64,000 nt of DNA from Aestuariibaculum sp. M13 (GCF_024723255.1 NZ_JANIAC010000001.1:62001-126000); one strand, 5' to 3'; numbered from the stretch's first letter, positions 8,475 through 18,484 are shown. Notes: generated from the letters alone by a model not told the origin. Numbers and translations: made by a program.

Positions 8475-9332
8475 ATGAAAACTTCAACAACATTATTTCT
8501 TTTATTAACAGCTATAAGTTTGATTTCCTGTAACGATGCAAAACTCAAAAAAAACATGACCATGTACGCCGACACCTGGGACCATATCGTTAATGATGGA
8601 AATATAGATCTCATCAATAACTCTAATTTCACTGAAGACATTACTTTAGTCATGAGTCCTCAAAACATTGTAGGCATCGATGGTTTTAAAGACTATTACC
8701 AAAATTTTATAACCGGATTTTCAGATATAAAATTTACCGTCGTTCAAGTTTTCGGTCAGGGAGACAATATAGTAAAGCATTGGAATTTTAAAGGAAACCA
8801 TACTGGTGATTTTTTTGGTATACCTGCTACTGGAAATTCAGTAGATATTGATGGCGTTACCTTAGTCAAAATGAAAGACGATAAAATTGCTCAGGAAGAA
8901 GACTTCATGGACAACATGGTGTTTATGCAACAATTAGGACTTTTACCTAACCAGGAAAACACAATTATTGTCGATGGTATTTACCAAGCTTTTGGTAAAG
9001 GCGATATTCCAGCAGTTTTGAATATGATGGATGAAAATATTGTTTGGAATGAATCAAGTTCCAGCTCTTATTCAGATGGAAATCCTTATACCGGACCTGA
9101 TGCCGTGTTAAATGGTGTTTTCAAACGACTTGGTGAAGACAACGACTATTTCAAATTAGAAAATATTAAGCTATCCCCTTTAGGAAACGATCAAGTGTTA
9201 GCTACCCTTAATTACGATGGAAAATTGAAGAAAACCGGCGAAACTTATAAAACTACTGTAGTCCATTTGTGGACATTAAAAAATGAAAAAATAACAGCAT
9301 TTCAACAATATCTTGGTTTAGGCAACCAATAA
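8475..9332 (+). CDS. Lipoprotein with two SnoaL/NTF2-like domains
   Basis: A 285-residue protein with a lipoprotein signal: hydrophobic LFLLLTAISLISC with the lipobox cysteine at 19. Two NTF2-like cone domains follow. The first, about residues 25-150, has the ester-cyclase/SnoaL pattern (GIDGFKDYYQNFITGFSDI, then GNHTGDFFGIPATG and VDGVTL-type segments). The second, about 165-285, begins IVDGIYQAFGKGDIPAVL and has WNES and the terminal VVHLWTLKNEKITAFQQY strand. Such domains serve as enzymes or ligand pockets, and no specific reaction can be assigned. It lies 22 bases after the AmpG-like gene, so it is probably co-transcribed. Confidence 0.82.
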   Translation: MKTSTTLFLLLTAISLISCNDAKLKKNMTMYADTWDHIVNDGNIDLINNSNFTEDITLVMSPQNIVGIDGFKDYYQNFITGFSDIKFTVVQVFGQGDNIVKHWNFKGNHTGDFFGIPATGNSVDIDGVTLVKMKDDKIAQEEDFMDNMVFMQQLGLLPNQENTIIVDGIYQAFGKGDIPAVLNMMDENIVWNESSSSSYSDGNPYTGPDAVLNGVFKRLGEDNDYFKLENIKLSPLGNDQVLATLNYDGKLKKTGETYKTTVVHLWTLKNEKITAFQQYLGLGNQ

Positions 9333-9409
9333 TTAACTATAAAAATCACAAAATCAAAAACTTAAAAATATTATCACTAAATTAATACCATATAAGTTAG
9401 ACATAGCGT

Positions 9410-10585
9410 ATGATAAAATCCAATCGAATTGAATCTATAGATATCTTAAGAGGATTAGTCATGATTATCATGGCTTTAGATCATACCAGAGACTACTTCC
9501 ATTACGGAGCTTTTTTTAGTGATCCAACCAATTTAGAAACTACCAACCCTATATTATTTTTTACTCGATTTATAACGCATTATTGCGCCCCTGTTTTTAT
9601 CCTCTTAGCGGGGACTTCAGCCTTTTTATTCGGTAGTAAAAAAACAAAGCCAGAACTCTTTAAATTTCTTTTTACACGAGGCATCTGGCTTATTTTTCTG
9701 GAAATATTTTTAAACAATCTCCTCTGGAAATTCGATATCACTTATTCGGTTATCATCCTCCAGGTTATCTGGGCCATTGGTTTAACAATGCTAATATTAT
9801 CATTCTTAATATTTCTGAACACTAAACTATTATTACTTATTGGAAGTCTTATCATTGCCGGACATAATGCGTTAGACAACATCGTTATGCAAGGCAATAG
9901 TTTTTCATCTGTACTTTGGTACGCTTTACATCAACAGAATGGCACTGCTATTGGAGGGCAAGTAGTTGTTTTTGCCTATCCCATTTTACCTTGGCTTGGT
10001 GTTATGATTCTTGGGTTTTGTTTAGGGCAACTTTACCTTCCTGATTTCGATACTGAAAAAAGAAAACAATGGTTATTGAAAATTGGTTTATCTGCTACCG
10101 TTCTATTTTTTATCATTCGAGGAATAAATATTTATGGCGATTTAGTGCCGTGGTCCATTCAAGACACAACAACTAAAACCATTTTATCTTTCTTTAAAGT
10201 CACCAAATATCCACCTTCCTTATCGTATCTTTTAATCACTTTAGGGCCTGCATTATTATTTTTATATGCTATTGAATCAGTTAAAAACAAACTCACCGAT
10301 TTTATGATTGTTTTTGGTCGGGTACCTCTCTTCTATTATTTCCTTCACATTTTTGTTATCCATGTTTTAGCAATAGTCGGTATACTAATTTTCGGTGGTG
10401 ACTGGAAAAACATGATTATAACTCAGGCCGGATTTAATAACCCCACATTAAAAGATTATGGATATTCTTTATTAACGGTTTATCTCGTTTGGATAAGCAT
10501 AATCATCCTTCTCTATTTCCCCTGTAAAACTTATATGATTTACAAAGTAAAAAACAAAGATAAATGGTGGCTAAGCTATCTGTAA
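9410..10585 (+). CDS. HGSNAT/DUF1624-like multipass membrane acyltransferase
   Basis: A 391-residue inner-membrane protein with about 10 hydrophobic segments. The N-terminus has the conserved IESIDILRGLVMIIMALDH signature of the DUF1624/heparan-alpha-glucosaminide N-acetyltransferase (HGSNAT) catalytic family, followed by the histidine in TRFITHYCAPVFILLAG. The C-terminal part holds a GRVPLFYYFLHIFVIHV helix typical of the same superfamily. HGSNAT moves acetyl groups across a membrane to terminal glucosamine, and bacterial members are mostly uncharacterised. It sits between the NTF2 lipoprotein and an APC permease, with 13 bases to the latter. Amino-sugar modification or scavenging is a reasonable guess only. 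Confidence 0.83.
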   Translation: MIKSNRIESIDILRGLVMIIMALDHTRDYFHYGAFFSDPTNLETTNPILFFTRFITHYCAPVFILLAGTSAFLFGSKKTKPELFKFLFTRGIWLIFLEIFLNNLLWKFDITYSVIILQVIWAIGLTMLILSFLIFLNTKLLLLIGSLIIAGHNALDNIVMQGNSFSSVLWYALHQQNGTAIGGQVVVFAYPILPWLGVMILGFCLGQLYLPDFDTEKRKQWLLKIGLSATVLFFIIRGINIYGDLVPWSIQDTTTKTILSFFKVTKYPPSLSYLLITLGPALLFLYAIESVKNKLTDFMIVFGRVPLFYYFLHIFVIHVLAIVGILIFGGDWKNMIITQAGFNNPTLKDYGYSLLTVYLVWISIIILLYFPCKTYMIYKVKNKDKWWLSYL

Positions 10586-10598
10586 AACCTTAAAGCTT

Positions 10599-11906
10599 AT
10601 GGAAAAAAATAATGAACATTTAAAACGTGAAGTTGGTGTTTTAGGGCTTTCTGCCAATATAGTAAACATTATAATTGGTTCCGGTATATTTGTCTTACCT
10701 GCAACAATTGCCGCTCTAATGGGACCAGCAAGCATCATTGCTTATTTGTTTTGCGGACTATTGATGGCATTAGTGATGCTATGTTTTGCCGAAGCGGGTA
10801 GTAAAGTAAATAATACAGGAGGTCCATATACATATATTGAAACTGCCTTTGGTGATTATGCCGGGTTTATTGCCGGATGTTTTGCCGTAAGCAGTAACCT
10901 TTTTGCTGATGCCGCTGTTTCTAATGCTTTGGTTAATATCATTATGGGAGCTTACCCTGTTTTAGAAGGCACATGGTTTAGATTGATTTTTTTAACTGTA
11001 TTGTTCTGGGGACTGGCTTTCATTAACGTTATAGGTCTGAAACAAGGTATTGGTCTTGTAAAACTAAACACGGTTTTAAAACTTTTACCGCTATCAATTC
11101 TAATTATTTTTGGGTTACCGAATATCAATTTCAGCAATTTAACCATTGAGACTTTACCTGACTTAAATACTTTAGGACAAGCCTCATTAATTCTATTTTT
11201 TGCATTTCAAGGGTGTGAAACCGGAATTATTGTTGGTGGTGAAGTTCTAAATCCTAAACGCACTATACCTAAAGCTGTTTTAGTAAGTATTAGTACAGTT
11301 CTTGTTGTTTATGTTTTGCTACAAACTGTGGGGCAAGGCATTCTTGGAGACTCATTTCAAAATTATGAAAGAGCACCTTTGGCTGAAACTGCTAAAGTTG
11401 TTTTAGGTTCATTCGGATTCCTGCTCTTAACTGTTGGAGCTGTAATTTCCATGTTCGGAAATATGACTGGTTCTATCCTTAATAGTCCACGAATATTCTA
11501 TGCTCTTTCGCGAGACAACGTATTTCCGATTAAAGTACTTTCAAAAATTCATAAAACCTATGCAACGCCTTATATAGCAATTTTAGTTTACGTATCTATT
11601 GGTTATACATTAACCGTTTTTGGCAGCTTTAAGCAGGCTGTTATTATTGCTACAAGCTCGATGCTTTTACTTTATTTAGGGGTTGCTTTGTCTGTTATTA
11701 AATTAAGACAAACGCAAAAACCCCAAACCGAAGAGTTTAAAATTCCTGGAGGTTTAACGGTTCCTATTTTATCTATACTTATTATCTTTTATTTTCTGTC
11801 CAATCTGGCATCAAATGAAATTATTGGAACCATTGTAGTTATAATTTTTCTGAGTATCCTGTACGTAATTATTAAATATTTTAAGAATAAAAAGTCAAGA
11901 CACTAA
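10599..11906 (+). CDS. APC-family amino acid permease
   Basis: A 435-residue inner-membrane protein with about 12 transmembrane segments. The N-terminal LSANIVNIIIGSGIFVLPA helix is the APC-family unwound substrate/cation-binding helix, and FAFQGCETGIIVGGEVLNPKRTIPKA is the conserved helix 6 to loop region of amino acid/polyamine antiporters. The C-terminus ends in a basic tail. The start codon lies 13 bases after the DUF1624-like gene, so it is the last member of the four-gene run. Convergent with the TonB-dependent receptor gene (22-base gap). Substrate not predictable from sequence alone. Confidence 0.88.
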   Translation: MEKNNEHLKREVGVLGLSANIVNIIIGSGIFVLPATIAALMGPASIIAYLFCGLLMALVMLCFAEAGSKVNNTGGPYTYIETAFGDYAGFIAGCFAVSSNLFADAAVSNALVNIIMGAYPVLEGTWFRLIFLTVLFWGLAFINVIGLKQGIGLVKLNTVLKLLPLSILIIFGLPNINFSNLTIETLPDLNTLGQASLILFFAFQGCETGIIVGGEVLNPKRTIPKAVLVSISTVLVVYVLLQTVGQGILGDSFQNYERAPLAETAKVVLGSFGFLLLTVGAVISMFGNMTGSILNSPRIFYALSRDNVFPIKVLSKIHKTYATPYIAILVYVSIGYTLTVFGSFKQAVIIATSSMLLLYLGVALSVIKLRQTQKPQTEEFKIPGGLTVPILSILIIFYFLSNLASNEIIGTIVVIIFLSILYVIIKYFKNKKSRH

Positions 11907-11928
11907 TAGTGTTTTGCTCTAAAAACTT

Positions 11929-14160
11929 TTAATCCGTTACTTTAATACTTGCCATTGCCAGTCGCCCGATAGATGGTGCTCCTACAAATTCAAGTTGTTT
12001 AGTATTGAATAAATTTGATATATTAAAGTTAAAGGAAACTTTCTTATTTATTTGATAAGTAGCATTTAAATCGAAAGTTGTAAACCCACCAAGCGCACCA
12101 TAATTAAAATTTTTCGGTGGTACCCGGGTTCCCTCTCCAGCCTCTGTACCTATCTGATTCCCGCTAAAAAAATCATATTTCTGAACCATTCTGGCTCCCA
12201 AATATAAATTAAGACGCTGTTTCCAGAGGTCTTTAATCGTCAGCTGTGCCATTCCTCTGTGATTTGGCGCATTCAGACTTTTTTCGTCAGGACTAATAAC
12301 CCCATCTTTATTTGCATCGTTTTCCTCAAAATCTGCATTAATCCATGAATATTTTAAAGCCAACTGAATTGAAGGTATGAAACTGAAGTTTATCCCTGCA
12401 TCCAGACCATATATTTTGGCTCGTCCGTAATTAAAAAAAGTTAAAAAGGAAGCACCTTGCAGGGTGTCATTGCTAACAGTACCAGCGAAAATAGGGTTGT
12501 GATTAACTTTAATTGTATTCACTTCCAATGCTCTTCCCCCAACTGGCAACGATGGAGTTATAAAATTTTTGCTAATACCATAATAGGCATTAGCATCAAC
12601 CCAAAGTTTTTTAGAAGCTTGCCCTTTAAATCCGATTTCCCAGGTTCCAACTTCTTCCGTCTTTAAAGCTTCTGTAGATGTTATCGCTTCCGGATCGTTA
12701 ACATTAGCATTGTTCGGGATATACAAAATTCCCTTTCCTCCATTCCCAAAAAAGAAGCTTCTAATATTGGCATATTGATTTTGAATGGAAGGTAACACAT
12801 ACGCCTTAGCCCATCCCAGCCTTACACTTCCATTAGTAAAATCCTTCACTAAAGTAAATTTTGGAGCAAACAAATCTTTAAAATTATCGTTGTTATCATA
12901 TCTGAAAGCTCCAATTACTCTTAATTTAGAGATTAAACTTTTTTCGAGCTGTATCACAGCACCAACCTGAGAAACCGAAATATCACCCGACTTACCTACC
13001 ACCGTTGTTCCGTTATCTGTATTAGGACTAATATTCTCATAATCCAACCCTCCAACTAAAAACAAGCCGATTTCAGGAAAGCTTGTATTATATTGAAAAT
13101 CGGCATTAAACCTCCTGCTCCTTTCTCTAAAACTGGCTCCAGTTAATGCCAACCTTTCAGCTTCATCGGGAGGCAAGTAAAGACTTCCCTGCTGTGTTCT
13201 CGTCCAAAACGTTTGTGTGTAACTGGTAATACTGTAACTGCGTCCTAAACTACCCCATGTATTATAAACATTAGCGTAAAAATGACGACTTCGTAATCTG
13301 GCCTGCAAAAAGCTGTATGTTACACCTCTCATTTGATTTCGTCCGGACGTAACAACCTGCAAAAAATTATTTTTACTGGTACCTCCGGAAACAACAATTT
13401 CTGTTTTAGGATTAAGATTATAATACACATGAGCTTCCCCTCTGATATGCCTGAAATTATAATCTACATTACGCTCAGGAATAGCTTTTGTTTGCCCTTG
13501 AACATAAACACTATCTGTGAAATTAAATTCCTGTCCGGTAGCATATTCGCCTGTAACTTTCCAGGCCCAGTTATTATCAATTTTTTGGGCATGCCTGAAT
13601 CTTCCACTAAACTGATATTGTGTTCCTGCACTGAGAGAGACTGATGTTCCTGGAGTTTTGCGAGGATCTTTAGTGACACTATTAAAGACTCCGTTATGAG
13701 CATTCGGACCATACAAAGCTGTTTGCGGACCCAGCACAACTTCCATCTGCTGGATATCGTCTATAATGGTAGACCCATTATTAAAAACAGATAACCCACC
13801 ACTTAATGGTGAAGTGCTTATACGACCATCAACAATTTGTAGGACCTTATTGTTAAACGCACTGTTCAAACCTCTGGCGTTAAAGGTTGTCCCATCAACC
13901 CCATAACGGGTGAATTCCACCCCTTGAAGCGTACCAATAAGTTCACCAATATTCGAACCTGCAAATCGTTCAATATCCTTGGTTGCCAACACCTGGATGG
14001 AAGCTGCAGCTCGTGTTATTTTTTCAGGACGCAGAAGTGATGTTACAACCACTTCTGATAGGGTATCGATAAGTATTTGCTTATTCTGACCTTCGTTTTG
14101 TGCAAAAATACCCTGTATTAAAAAGAATAGCGAAAGCCATAAAATAGTTGCATGTTTCAT
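11929..14160 (-). CDS. TonB-dependent outer-membrane receptor
   Basis: A 743-residue protein with a signal peptide (MKHATILWLSLFFLIQGIFAQ). The plug domain starts with the TonB-box-like ILIDTLSEVVVTSLLRPEK and has the ITRAAASIQVLATKDIERF and RGLNSAFNNKVLQIVDGR segments. The 22-strand barrel follows and ends in an aromatic-rich strand. There is no N-terminal carboxypeptidase-like (CarboxypepD_reg) extension and no SusD partner nearby, so it looks like a siderophore/vitamin/small-ligand type receptor rather than a Sus glycan system. The gene converges on the APC permease. Upstream is 360 bases with no gene. The ligand is unknown. A barrel repeat such as LGGFTTFDLNATYQI matches the usual C-terminal barrel part. 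Confidence 0.93.
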   Translation of the reverse strand: MKHATILWLSLFFLIQGIFAQNEGQNKQILIDTLSEVVVTSLLRPEKITRAAASIQVLATKDIERFAGSNIGELIGTLQGVEFTRYGVDGTTFNARGLNSAFNNKVLQIVDGRISTSPLSGGLSVFNNGSTIIDDIQQMEVVLGPQTALYGPNAHNGVFNSVTKDPRKTPGTSVSLSAGTQYQFSGRFRHAQKIDNNWAWKVTGEYATGQEFNFTDSVYVQGQTKAIPERNVDYNFRHIRGEAHVYYNLNPKTEIVVSGGTSKNNFLQVVTSGRNQMRGVTYSFLQARLRSRHFYANVYNTWGSLGRSYSITSYTQTFWTRTQQGSLYLPPDEAERLALTGASFRERSRRFNADFQYNTSFPEIGLFLVGGLDYENISPNTDNGTTVVGKSGDISVSQVGAVIQLEKSLISKLRVIGAFRYDNNDNFKDLFAPKFTLVKDFTNGSVRLGWAKAYVLPSIQNQYANIRSFFFGNGGKGILYIPNNANVNDPEAITSTEALKTEEVGTWEIGFKGQASKKLWVDANAYYGISKNFITPSLPVGGRALEVNTIKVNHNPIFAGTVSNDTLQGASFLTFFNYGRAKIYGLDAGINFSFIPSIQLALKYSWINADFEENDANKDGVISPDEKSLNAPNHRGMAQLTIKDLWKQRLNLYLGARMVQKYDFFSGNQIGTEAGEGTRVPPKNFNYGALGGFTTFDLNATYQINKKVSFNFNISNLFNTKQLEFVGAPSIGRLAMASIKVTD

Positions 14161-14520
14161 AGCACATGATTTTAGTAAAACTTAAATGACATCAACTACT
14201 TAGGGATTCTTTGCTTTCCGCGATTTGCTACTATCGCATATTATTTATATACTAATATTGTCTAAAATTTTATATGAGATTTATATGATAAAAAATAAAC
14301 CCCAAACTGAACATTCGATGAAATTTATTCAAAATAATATTCAATTTGGGGTTAATCCTCATCCTTTATTTTAAGGATTACTAAAGATAATTATTTTTTC
14401 CATACGAAATACAGAACAAAACATTTTTGCATTAAAAATCAACAAGTTACACAAACTTCATTCATGATATTTCTACAAAAATGGAGAGCATGAATTAAAT
14501 GAATACTTATTTCAATTTTA
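14161..14520. other. Intergenic region with terminator; no gene seen
   Basis: 360 bases between the TonB-dependent receptor start and the PAP2-type lipoprotein stop. It holds a long-loop hairpin at 14298-14353 and a smaller one (ATCCTT / AAGGAT) near 14361-14380. The remaining 130 bases next to the receptor gene presumably carry its promoter, but no full consensus pair was recognised. Confidence 0.5.
14298..14353 (-). terminator. Hairpin terminator downstream of the PAP2-type lipoprotein gene
   Basis: Arms AACCCCAAACTGAA and TTCAATTTGGGGTT pair over 14 positions with one mismatch and enclose a 28-base loop. On the minus strand the hairpin is followed by TATTTTTTATC. It is 168 bases past the stop, so the transcript would have a long 3' tail. 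Confidence 0.6.
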
Positions 14521-15918
14521 TTACTTCTCTTTAAGAGCGTTTTCATAAACATAATCACCCAATTCTTTACCTAAAGCTTCACCGACATCTACAGCCAGTC
14601 TAAAGTGATAACCGATATAAATACGTGATAAAGAATTTTCTCTTACAGCATCTGAAACCGAAGAAAAAGAACGAATAACACCTGGCATATAACCACTATC
14701 AAGGTTAAGCTCATAATTATCTCTGTCATCAAAAAATCGAATTATTACTTGTCCGGCGACAGAACCAGAAATGGCGTGTGCAGATGGATATTCTCCTAAT
14801 GGTGGTGTGTTAAGTAGTGGTACCCATGACGGATCTGCTGTGGTTGAATCATTTCCATCATTATCTGCTAGTTGTATTGCTGTTATTGGTCTCCAGAAAT
14901 AATGATACATTTTACTTTCGAAAATTGATATGTATGAATCGGCTATTGCACTATGTACTAAAGCCAGGTATCTGGCAGTTTTCCATGCATTTTGTGATTT
15001 TTCATTATAACTATCTCTCACAATTCTAGCAACAACATTCCAACCTCGACTGGAATTCTCCGCCCAGAACACCCCTAACTCAGTTTGGTCTGCCGAACGC
15101 ACCTGACTGTTTAAAGCGCCAAAATCTTTAGTTTCATTTAAATCTGCTGCATACTCAGGAGAACTCGTTTCATAAGGTGGTTCTGATCTGAACATGTCGT
15201 TTGTTACCATAAAAAATGGTTTTAGCTTATGAAAATTCGCCAAGGCATATCCCATACCATTGGGAGCTAAAGGATATGGAAGATACCTATATTCTCCAGG
15301 CTGTGTCCCTTCTGCAGGTTGGTTTGGAACCCCCGGAGCCAGATTAGGTGTATCGCCTGCCCTTTTTGCCATAATTGCTTCCGCGACAGCATGCCCCAAA
15401 GCGATACCTTTATTTTTAGCTTCACCATCGGGAATACCATCTAATGTCTCTGCCAACAATGCATTGATACTTTGAAAATTTTGGGGAAGATACGCTGGTG
15501 CAAAAGGAAGTTGATTAATTGCCATAAGCACATCGTATGCGGCTTGAGATACAGCGGCATCGGGATTTGCATCTTTATCTCTTGGCACTCCCGCGTAGGT
15601 TTCGTAACGAGGCACGATACAATTAAGTGCATCATGCATTGCCAGATGAACCAATGCCCAGGTATAGGAGGCTGATGGAGGTGGTGTTCCGGGTCCGTTT
15701 AAAGAAAAAGTATAAAGATCTTCCATTACCTGATTCCAGGCCAATACAGTGTTTGGTGAGGTATTTGCCGATTTCGACATCATCACATTTTCTTCTTCAA
15801 TTAGCTCTAAATCGTTGTTCTTAGAACAGGAGAAGTCTAATAACAGTATGGCTATTAGAAGAATGTATCCAGTTTTTATTTGCCTTGCATTTCGGGTTGC
15901 CACCCAAGTTGTTTTCAT
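14521..15918 (-). CDS. Vanadium-haloperoxidase/PAP2-type lipoprotein
   Basis: A 465-residue surface or periplasmic lipoprotein: signal ILLIAILLLDFSC with lipobox cysteine near 31. The protein belongs to the vanadium-dependent haloperoxidase-related PAP2 superfamily. The phosphate/vanadate-binding triad is complete: K...RP in KMYHYFWRP (about 335-343), PSAH in GEYPSAHAISGS (about 376-379) and SR(x6)H(x5)D in SRIYIGYHFRLAVD (about 431-444). Intact motifs fit either a phosphatase or a haloperoxidase, and sequence alone does not separate them. It lies 27 bases downstream of the type-A lipoprotein gene, so it may be the distal gene of the kelch locus transcript. Confidence 0.87.
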   Translation of the reverse strand: MKTTWVATRNARQIKTGYILLIAILLLDFSCSKNNDLELIEEENVMMSKSANTSPNTVLAWNQVMEDLYTFSLNGPGTPPPSASYTWALVHLAMHDALNCIVPRYETYAGVPRDKDANPDAAVSQAAYDVLMAINQLPFAPAYLPQNFQSINALLAETLDGIPDGEAKNKGIALGHAVAEAIMAKRAGDTPNLAPGVPNQPAEGTQPGEYRYLPYPLAPNGMGYALANFHKLKPFFMVTNDMFRSEPPYETSSPEYAADLNETKDFGALNSQVRSADQTELGVFWAENSSRGWNVVARIVRDSYNEKSQNAWKTARYLALVHSAIADSYISIFESKMYHYFWRPITAIQLADNDGNDSTTADPSWVPLLNTPPLGEYPSAHAISGSVAGQVIIRFFDDRDNYELNLDSGYMPGVIRSFSSVSDAVRENSLSRIYIGYHFRLAVDVGEALGKELGDYVYENALKEK

Positions 15919-15945
15919 GATTCATTATTTTAAGTGTTAATTATG

Positions 15946-17025
15946 TTATTCAGTTTGTCCTGCCAGAATTGGAGCATTAGGTTTTGAATTATAGGCGTAA
16001 TCTTTAATGGTCCATTCGTTACTGTTTTTGACATCGAATCTAGCCCAACCAAAATATATTTTACTATTTACCGAAAACTGTAACCCTACGTATTTGTCTT
16101 CTGTATTTTCCCAACTGTATTTACAATAAGTCGAAAACGTATCACAAAAATTCATTCCGACGTAACCTCCATAGGAATCGAAAAACGTAGGGAATTCAAG
16201 AACTTTAGAAATGACTTTACCTTGATCTAAAGGTATTATGTAAGATTCAAAAGGACCGGATACCGATACAAATGCATTATTTTTAAGTCTTTCAAAGGGT
16301 TCTGCTAAAAAACACCAAGAATCACGGATAGATGTAAAACTAAAATCAATAAAACCATCATTATTAATATCCAGATTATAATAATCATCCGCTTTTACAC
16401 TGGAGAAATCCGGAACTATATCTGTGTAAATTATACCAGATTCATCATCAATAAATGATTCATCACAAATAGTTAGTTCTTCAAAATTATCGGTAGATTG
16501 CTTCCATGTTGTTTTCTCTGCTGATACCAAAAATCCATCAAAATAATACTTGGTTTCGACTTGCATGGTCTCTTCACTTACACTGAATGTATTTATGCTA
16601 AAAGAATCGTTATTGTATTGACTGGTATAAAAAACCTTGTATTCAAAGACATTATTTAAGTTTTTTGTAATTATAACCGTATTGCCTGAATCTTTATTTG
16701 ACAAGTCGGATTCAACATACGTATAACAACCTTCCGCGTGATAATACCAATCCTCCACCAATATTAGCTTGTTATTCAAAATACGTTTATAATTATACCC
16801 TTCATCATTACTAGTAAACCATTTAGTATTAGCATGGTTTTCTAAAAAAGTTTTTGATGAATTCTCCTCTTGTATAATGGGTAAATCTAAATCTTGTTCT
16901 GTTGAACATGAGAATAAGAACAATAAAAAAACAATCAAACATATTACTTCTGGTTTCTTTATTAAATCCTGAATATTACAAGAAGTTCTAGCATTATTAC
17001 GGAATGCCTCCCAATCTAAATTCAT
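15946..17025 (-). CDS. Lipoprotein with GWAR-KDYAYN module (type A, copy 1)
   Basis: A 359-residue lipoprotein. It has an unusually long n-region (about 27 residues) before the hydrophobic ICLIVFLLFLFSC lipobox (C40). No internal methionine offers a better start. Residues about 60-200 are a beta-rich domain not recognised here. Residues about 200-355 form a module shared with the product of the gene at 18625: it begins IIYTDIVPD, contains a calcium-loop-like DINNDGFIDF, then YVGLQFSVNSKIYFGWARFD and ends KDYAYNSKPNAPILAGQ. Unlike its relative it has no T9SS domain. It is 43 bases downstream of kelch copy 1 and 27 bases upstream of the PAP2-type gene, so probably co-transcribed with both. Confidence 0.75.
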   Translation of the reverse strand: MNLDWEAFRNNARTSCNIQDLIKKPEVICLIVFLLFLFSCSTEQDLDLPIIQEENSSKTFLENHANTKWFTSNDEGYNYKRILNNKLILVEDWYYHAEGCYTYVESDLSNKDSGNTVIITKNLNNVFEYKVFYTSQYNNDSFSINTFSVSEETMQVETKYYFDGFLVSAEKTTWKQSTDNFEELTICDESFIDDESGIIYTDIVPDFSSVKADDYYNLDINNDGFIDFSFTSIRDSWCFLAEPFERLKNNAFVSVSGPFESYIIPLDQGKVISKVLEFPTFFDSYGGYVGMNFCDTFSTYCKYSWENTEDKYVGLQFSVNSKIYFGWARFDVKNSNEWTIKDYAYNSKPNAPILAGQTE

Positions 17026-17068
17026 AATTGTAAATTTTAGTTATTCAATCATTATAACAAATGCTTAA

Positions 17069-18484
17069 TTAATCTAGCTTTAACTTATTTATCAGCATTT
17101 GCCCATTTTCGGAGGTTATTATATATGCCGTATCATTTACAGAAATAGCCTCTGTAATATTCGCTGGCAACTGGCTGTAATACCAGGCACCATTCTCTGG
17201 ATTATAGATATCCAAAATACCCGATGAAATAAATACGATTTTCCCCTCATGTAAAACAGCTTTATGCCATCCTGTTGCCTGACTAAGACATGTTACAGTA
17301 GACTCTGAGGAATTTGTATCATATATTTCAACTACAGGACTTTTAGTCCAGTTTTTAGTTGATCCTGAAGCCCAGTAAATTTTACTATCCAACAAAATTC
17401 CTGTCAAATTCGTTTTGCTTTCATACATGGTTTCCGAAGACCAAATATCTGTGGTATTATCATAAACATCTATGTTGTCTGAAGACTCTGAGCCACCCGC
17501 AAAATATGCTTTACTTCCAACTGATACGGCCACATGCCCACCTGATTTAGGATTTTTCAGCGAAGCTTGTGTCCATTCTCCTGAGGTTAAATTAAAAATA
17601 TCAACTCTTCTATTTCTATCAATATTTGACGCATAATTGTAGCCCCCAGCGAATAACACCTTATCTCCTATTGCAGCACCAGCCATACCAGCCCCATCTG
17701 TACTCAATCGTGCAAATGACATACTTTTAGATTCAAGGTCATAGATATCAATATCATCAAAAAAACTGGCATCCCATCCATCAGATATGGCGCCTCCTGC
17801 AAAAAACACTTTATTTCCGTTGACAACTGATGTTATACCACCCCGTGCAATTCTTAACTTAGCTAATTCCCAGGATTGTCCAGATATATCAAAAACATTA
17901 ATTTCATTTGAAAAGTTATTTTTTAGATTTGACCATCCCCCTGCAAAAAATAGCTTACCCCCTGCTGTAGCAATGGAAATTCCATCTCGAACTTCTGAAA
18001 GAGTACCTATTTTTATCAACTCGGCCGAAATTGCCGTGCGCTCAATCCCCTCACAAAACTCTGGTCCATGAACAACAACCTGAACTGTATCTTTATCTAT
18101 GAGTTTAGATCTGTTCATTACCGATAATTCAAATAAATGAGTGCCTTGATCTAAACCTGTAGCCAGTGCAAAAGAATTATCTCCGTTATAAATAGTTAAA
18201 TTTACATCAGACTCATCTATACCTTTCCAGTTATAGCTAATTATCCCAATGGAATCAAAAGAATTACTACCATCTAGCCGAACGCTATTTTCTGGGTAAT
18301 TTATTTCCTGATCTACACCTGCATTAGCTGTTGGAGGTGGACCTTTCTTTGTTTCAGGGAGAGGAAGTGACTGTAGTTCTATCTCCTCTTCAGTTTCACA
18401 TGTGAATAAAAAAAACACTCCTAAAAAGACAATTATCATCCTTGAAGTATAAATTTCAATTAAAAAAATAGTCGAAGTTTTCAT
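17069..18484 (-). CDS. PKD-like plus kelch-repeat lipoprotein (type K, copy 1)
   Basis: A 471-residue lipoprotein with lipobox LFTC (C29). A second possible start at M16 would give a shorter signal peptide. Residues about 50-140 are a PKD-like/K319-like beta sandwich (NAGVDQEINYPENSVRLDGS). From about 150 there are at least five kelch-type blades with GG doublets and a closing DIYDL-like strand: LFFAGGWSN, VFFAGGAIS, VLFAGGYNY, AYFAGGSES, YWASGSTKN. This predicts a beta-propeller on the cell surface or in the periplasm. It is a paralogue of the product of the gene at 19754. Kelch propellers bind ligands or proteins, and no enzymatic residues are seen. Confidence 0.85.
   Translation of the reverse strand: MKTSTIFLIEIYTSRMIIVFLGVFFLFTCETEEEIELQSLPLPETKKGPPPTANAGVDQEINYPENSVRLDGSNSFDSIGIISYNWKGIDESDVNLTIYNGDNSFALATGLDQGTHLFELSVMNRSKLIDKDTVQVVVHGPEFCEGIERTAISAELIKIGTLSEVRDGISIATAGGKLFFAGGWSNLKNNFSNEINVFDISGQSWELAKLRIARGGITSVVNGNKVFFAGGAISDGWDASFFDDIDIYDLESKSMSFARLSTDGAGMAGAAIGDKVLFAGGYNYASNIDRNRRVDIFNLTSGEWTQASLKNPKSGGHVAVSVGSKAYFAGGSESSDNIDVYDNTTDIWSSETMYESKTNLTGILLDSKIYWASGSTKNWTKSPVVEIYDTNSSESTVTCLSQATGWHKAVLHEGKIVFISSGILDIYNPENGAWYYSQLPANITEAISVNDTAYIITSENGQMLINKLKLD

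Noticed and set aside
13333-13644. 103-codon + strand ORF opposite the TonB-dependent receptor
   Set aside because: It is a shadow of the receptor's reading frame; the minus-strand protein is complete with plug and barrel signatures.
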